Of a stretch of 16,825 nt of DNA, positions 13,898 through 16,825 are shown one piece after another. Made by a program: the position numbers and the translations under genes. Positions within the stretch are counted from its first letter, which is position 1; the number at the start of each line of letters is the position of its first letter. The stretch covers positions 1 to 16,825 of the forward strand of contig CAKTCH010000011.1 of NCBI GenBank assembly GCA_934538895.1, in the 5' to 3' direction. The DNA is from an uncultured Alphaproteobacteria bacterium. Lineage in GTDB: Bacteria > Pseudomonadota > Alphaproteobacteria > Micavibrionales > Micavibrionaceae. Under the pieces are notes generated by a model that saw only the letters and a program-made list of their open reading frames with translations, was not told the origin of the DNA and ran no database searches.

Positions 13898-14845
13898 ATG
13901 ACAGATTTCGCTATTGATATTCAAGGCCTTAACAAGACGTATCGTCCCAAGGGCGCCGGGCGCTCCGGGGAAAAGGCCGCGCTGCGCGACATCAACCTGC
14001 AAATCCCCAAAGGCTCGATCTTCGGGTTGCTGGGGCCGAACGGGGCGGGGAAATCGACGATCATCAATATCATGGCCGGGCTGGTGGGCAAGACGTCCGG
14101 GACGGTCAAAATCTGGGGCATCGATATCGACCGGGATGAGCGCAGCGCCAAGGCCGCCATCGGGGTGGTGCCGCAGGAACTGAACTTCGATCCGTTTTTT
14201 ACGCCGGAACAGCTTCTCGATATTCAGGCCGGTATGTACGGCGTGCCAAAAAATGAGCGCCGCACGATGGAAATTCTGAATATGATGGGGCTTGCGGATA
14301 AGGCGCAGGCATACACGCGCAGCCTTTCAGGCGGGATGCGCCGCCGCCTGATGGTAGCGAAGGCGATGGTCCATAACCCGCCGGTTCTGGTGCTGGACGA
14401 GCCGACCGCCGGCGTGGATGTTGAATTACGCCAGCAGCTTTGGGAAAACGTGCGCCTGCTCAACAGGCAGGGCGTCACCGTGCTGCTGACCACGCATTAT
14501 CTGGAGGAAGCGCAGGAACTTTGCGACACCATAGCCATTATTCATCATGGGCAGATCATCGCCTGCGAGGAGAAGGAAACGCTGCTGGCGCGCGTCGATG
14601 CCAAGGAAATCCATTTCCGTCTCGACAGGCCGATCGATACGATCACGCCGGAACTGGAAAAATTCCATCCCGAACGGCAGGGCCGCCGTACTCTCGTGGT
14701 ACGTTACAGCCCGAAAGAGCAGGATGCCGGGGCGATCATCAAGGCGGTGCAGGCGGCGGGATACGGCATCGCCGATATCTCGACCGATGAAAGCGATCTG
14801 GAAGATGTGTTTATGCGCCTGACGTCGTCGCGTCTTCAGGCCTAG
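13898..14845 (+). CDS. ABC transporter ATP-binding protein (YadG/NatA type)
   Basis: The 315-residue protein is a single nucleotide-binding domain with Walker A GPNGAGKS (46-53), Q-loop Gln93 in VPQELNFD, signature LSGGM (143-147), Walker B VLVLDEP (163-169) and switch His200 in TTHYLEEAQ. A C-terminal extension of about 80 residues (232-315) ends in DESDLEDVFMRLTS, typical of ATPases that pair with ABC-2 type exporters such as YadH. Its permease would normally be adjacent, but the next gene, 18 bases on, encodes an AsmA-family protein. No permease gene lies in the window. An AAGG about nine bases before the ATG serves as ribosome binding site. It diverges from the peroxidase gene across 91 bases. 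Confidence 0.92.
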   Translation: MTDFAIDIQGLNKTYRPKGAGRSGEKAALRDINLQIPKGSIFGLLGPNGAGKSTIINIMAGLVGKTSGTVKIWGIDIDRDERSAKAAIGVVPQELNFDPFFTPEQLLDIQAGMYGVPKNERRTMEILNMMGLADKAQAYTRSLSGGMRRRLMVAKAMVHNPPVLVLDEPTAGVDVELRQQLWENVRLLNRQGVTVLLTTHYLEEAQELCDTIAIIHHGQIIACEEKETLLARVDAKEIHFRLDRPIDTITPELEKFHPERQGRRTLVVRYSPKEQDAGAIIKAVQAAGYGIADISTDESDLEDVFMRLTSSRLQA

Positions 14846-14863
14846 CGTTAAGGTGAAACAAAC

Positions 14864-16699
14864 ATGAAAACATTGATCAAGATTATTTTCGGCCTTGTAT
14901 TGCTGGCGGTGTTGCTGGTGGGCGGGGCGGTGGCGGTGTTGCTGACGGTCGATCCGAACAGTTACAAGACGCAAATCTCGGCGGCGGCCCGGCAAGCCAC
15001 GGGCCGCGATCTGAATATCGCGGGCGACATCAGCGTGGTTTTCTATCCGGTGCTGGGTTTCAAGGCAGCAGGCCTTGAGATGGGCAATACGCCTGATTTC
15101 GCCGAAAAGGATTTTATAAAAGCCGGCGAGGTTCAGGCGGGCGTGAAAATCATGCCGTTGCTGTCCAAAAAAGTGGAAATTACAACCGTACGTCTGGTTG
15201 AACCGCAAATTACCGTGATCAAGAAGGCCGACGGCACGAACAACCTGGCCATGCCCAGGAAAGACGCGGCTGCCAAAGCGGAAACGCCGCAGCTTGATAT
15301 CAGCGTCGAAGGCATCGATATCAGTAAGGCCAAGGTAACTTATATCGATAAAGCCACGGGCAAAACCACGGTTATCAATCCACTCAACCTGAAGATTCCG
15401 CGCTACGCGCGCGGGCGCGATATTGATGTCGCGCTCGATATGGTTGTGCAGAATCCGGCCCCGGCCAGGCCGATGTCGTTCGATGTAAAAACAACAGTGA
15501 AGCCTGACCTGAACAAGGGCGAGTTTACCTTCCGTAATCTTAAGGCAAACGCCGATCTTGGCGGTGCGAAAGCATCGGCGACAGCAGGCGTGATCGTGAA
15601 CACCAAAACGGAAGAGATTAAAGTTACAGATCTTGTGACCGGCTGGCAGGGTACGGACCTGAACGGCAGCGTTACCGTCAAGGGTTTCAAAAATCCGGCG
15701 GTAACGTTCGATATGTCTTCGCCGTTCGTCGATCTCGATGCGCTGATGCCAAAAAATCCGAACGCGCCCCAGGATAAGAATAAGGCACTCTTGCCGGTCG
15801 ATTTGCTGCGCACGCTGACGCTGGACGGCAAGGCCAGCATCGGTACGTTGAAAACGGCGGGCCTGACCATGACGAACGTGAAGTTCGATGTGAATGCCCG
15901 TAATGGCTTGCTGAAGATCGATCCGCTGACGCTCAATATGTATGATGGCACGCTGACAACGGCGGTGCAGATCGATGCGCGCTCCGGCAATCCGTCTTAT
16001 ACTCTGAAAGGCGGTCTGAAGGGCATGGAGGTCGGCAAGCTGCTGGTCGCCAAGATGGGGCAGGATTATCTGACCGGTGTCAGTAATATCGATTTCGACC
16101 TGAACACACGCGGCAATACGATGAATGCCATCAATGCCGCCGCGGGCGGTCAGATCAAGTTCGATTTCGGCAAGGGCTATATCAATAAATGGCAGCTTTC
16201 GAAATTGATGAATCAGGCGATCGCCTATTTTGAAACCGGAAAGCTCGATCCGAATGCTTCCGACAAGGTATATTTCACTTCGCTTGATGCCGCCTTTAAC
16301 GGGCAGAACGGCGTCTTCCGCAACGATAATCTCGTGCTGATCGGGCCGAAGAGTCATGCGCTGGGTAACGGCAGCGTCAATCTCGCGAACCAGAGCGTCG
16401 ATTACACGGTGCGCGTGGGCGGCGGCGACGATCCCGAGAAATTCGGCAAGAAAAAACATTTGCCGGTACGTATGACCGGCCCGTTCAGCAAGCCCTCCTA
16501 TTCCATCGATATGCAGGCGTTGATTCAGGACGTCGCCGGCGAGAAGATCGAAGAGAAAAAGCAGGAAGTGATGGACAAGCTGTTCGAGAGGCTCGACAAG
16601 AAGGCGGGCAAAGGCGGTGAGCCTGCCCCCGCCGCCGCAGGAGAATCGGCCCCGCAACAGGAAGACCCACTCAAATCCCTGTTCAAAGGCCTGCGCTGA
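14864..16699 (+). CDS. AsmA-family inner-membrane-anchored protein
   Basis: The 611-residue protein starts with one membrane anchor (about residues 6-28), followed by the AsmA N-terminal pattern: LTVDPNSYKTQISAAARQATG, DLNIAGDISVVFYPVLGFKAAGLEMGN and VKIMPLLSKKVEITTVRLVEPQI. The middle is a long run of beta-rich segments. The C-terminal AsmA_2-like region (about 370-560) includes AAAGGQIKFDFGKGYINKWQL and VGGGDDPEKFGKKKHLPVRMTGPFSKPSYSIDM. A charged, Ala/Pro-rich tail ends the protein. AsmA-like proteins are large periplasmic bridges linked to outer-membrane lipid homeostasis; the exact cargo is unknown. A good Shine-Dalgarno (AAGGTG) and an 18-base gap indicate co-transcription with the ABC ATPase. 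Confidence 0.9.
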   Translation: MKTLIKIIFGLVLLAVLLVGGAVAVLLTVDPNSYKTQISAAARQATGRDLNIAGDISVVFYPVLGFKAAGLEMGNTPDFAEKDFIKAGEVQAGVKIMPLLSKKVEITTVRLVEPQITVIKKADGTNNLAMPRKDAAAKAETPQLDISVEGIDISKAKVTYIDKATGKTTVINPLNLKIPRYARGRDIDVALDMVVQNPAPARPMSFDVKTTVKPDLNKGEFTFRNLKANADLGGAKASATAGVIVNTKTEEIKVTDLVTGWQGTDLNGSVTVKGFKNPAVTFDMSSPFVDLDALMPKNPNAPQDKNKALLPVDLLRTLTLDGKASIGTLKTAGLTMTNVKFDVNARNGLLKIDPLTLNMYDGTLTTAVQIDARSGNPSYTLKGGLKGMEVGKLLVAKMGQDYLTGVSNIDFDLNTRGNTMNAINAAAGGQIKFDFGKGYINKWQLSKLMNQAIAYFETGKLDPNASDKVYFTSLDAAFNGQNGVFRNDNLVLIGPKSHALGNGSVNLANQSVDYTVRVGGGDDPEKFGKKKHLPVRMTGPFSKPSYSIDMQALIQDVAGEKIEEKKQEVMDKLFERLDKKAGKGGEPAPAAAGESAPQQEDPLKSLFKGLR

Positions 16700-16726
16700 T
16701 CTGTAAATCCTTATATTCTTTGGCTT

Positions 16727-16757
16727 TTCAAGCGCCCTTTCACAAAAGGCGCTTGAA
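16727..16757 (+). terminator. Hairpin after the AsmA-family gene, probable terminator
   Basis: TTCAAGCGCC (16727-16736) and GGCGCTTGAA (16748-16757) form a perfect ten-pair stem, which can extend with three further T-A pairs and one bulge to leave a CACA loop. The following T-run is poor (TTGCT), so it may be a weak or Rho-aided terminator. It sits 27 bases after the stop of the AsmA-family gene. Confidence 0.6.
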
Positions 16758-16767
16758 TTGCTATGAT
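16739..16767 (+). promoter_or_regulatory. sigma70-type promoter of the tRNA gene
   Basis: TTCACA (16739-16744) and TATGAT (16762-16767) each match the consensus at five of six positions and are 17 bases apart. The GC-rich run GATCGGGGG just after the -10 resembles the discriminator of stringently controlled stable-RNA promoters. The -35 element lies inside the loop of the preceding terminator hairpin. Confidence 0.65.
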
Positions 16768-16804
16768 GATCGGGGGTAGAAAGGTTACCTTCCTGTTTTG
16801 GCAA

Positions 16805-16825
16805 GCGCCCGTAGCTCAGTTGGAT
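16805..16825 (+). tRNA. 5' end of a tRNA gene, cut by the window edge (probably tRNA-Arg)
   Basis: GCGCCCG, TA, then GCTC and AGTTGGAT match the acceptor 5' strand, the TA link, the D-stem and the start of the D-loop of a tRNA. The GCGCCCGTAGCTCAG opening is common in alphaproteobacterial tRNA-Arg, but the anticodon lies outside the window, so the isotype is a guess. Confidence 0.8.

Noticed and set aside
14426..16804. 792-codon open frame on the minus strand across the AsmA-family gene
   Set aside because: It is antisense to a well supported gene; it encodes an unlikely Arg/His/Ile-rich protein without domains and arises from the codon use of the real frame.
1..16825. Search for mobile elements, CRISPR repeats, toxin-antitoxin or defence genes
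   Set aside because: No transposase, integrase, regularly spaced repeats, target-site duplications or known defence motif were seen.

Overview
The window reads as chromosomal DNA from an alphaproteobacterium of moderately high GC. Three features point there. The ssrA (tmRNA) gene is circularly permuted, with its two pieces in reversed order. The SspB adaptor is of the alphaproteobacterial type. The set thyA, folA, hflK, hflC, degP/htrA, miaA resembles a housekeeping neighbourhood I recall from other alphaproteobacteria. The order or family cannot be fixed from the sequence. Most genes are core functions, and I see no insertion sequence, phage gene, CRISPR array or defence island.

Layout, left to right. 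Positions 1-203 are AT-rich non-coding DNA with one GC-rich hairpin. Positions 204-2590 (minus) hold degP/htrA followed by miaA, two bases apart. A strong hairpin at about 2737-2775, with T-runs on both sides, separates them from hflK-hflC (minus, 2792-4858). mrp/apbC (plus, 4944-6020) diverges from hflK and converges on folA. A minus-strand thymidylate block, thyA then an HD-domain nucleotidase-like gene then folA, fills 6049-8293. A small three-helix membrane protein and a HAD phosphatase follow on the plus strand (8454-9508). Then come a promoter, the two-piece tmRNA gene (about 9547-9868) and its terminator. Next are an O-antigen-ligase-like polytopic protein with a TPR-like tail (9942-11678), sspB and an overlapping alpha/beta hydrolase (11815-13238), and an exported glutathione peroxidase on the minus strand. 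Last are an ABC ATPase coupled to an AsmA-family protein (13898-16699), a terminator hairpin, a strong promoter, and the first 21 bases of a tRNA gene cut by the window end.

Shared themes. Protein quality control is heavily represented: HflK/HflC regulate the membrane protease FtsH, DegP works in the periplasm, tmRNA tags stalled products, and SspB delivers tagged products to ClpXP. ThyA and DHFR form the dTMP/folate cycle, with a putative deoxynucleotidase between them. Several right-hand genes act at the envelope: the O-antigen-ligase-like protein, AsmA, the ABC ATPase and the exported peroxidase.

The most interesting observation is the tmRNA tag. It encodes 23 residues, about twice the usual length, and reads as two consecutive AAND-type tags. 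The second half lies in a hairpin that looks inserted into the loop of helix 5. The SspB adaptor gene that would be expected to read such a tag lies about 2 kb downstream.
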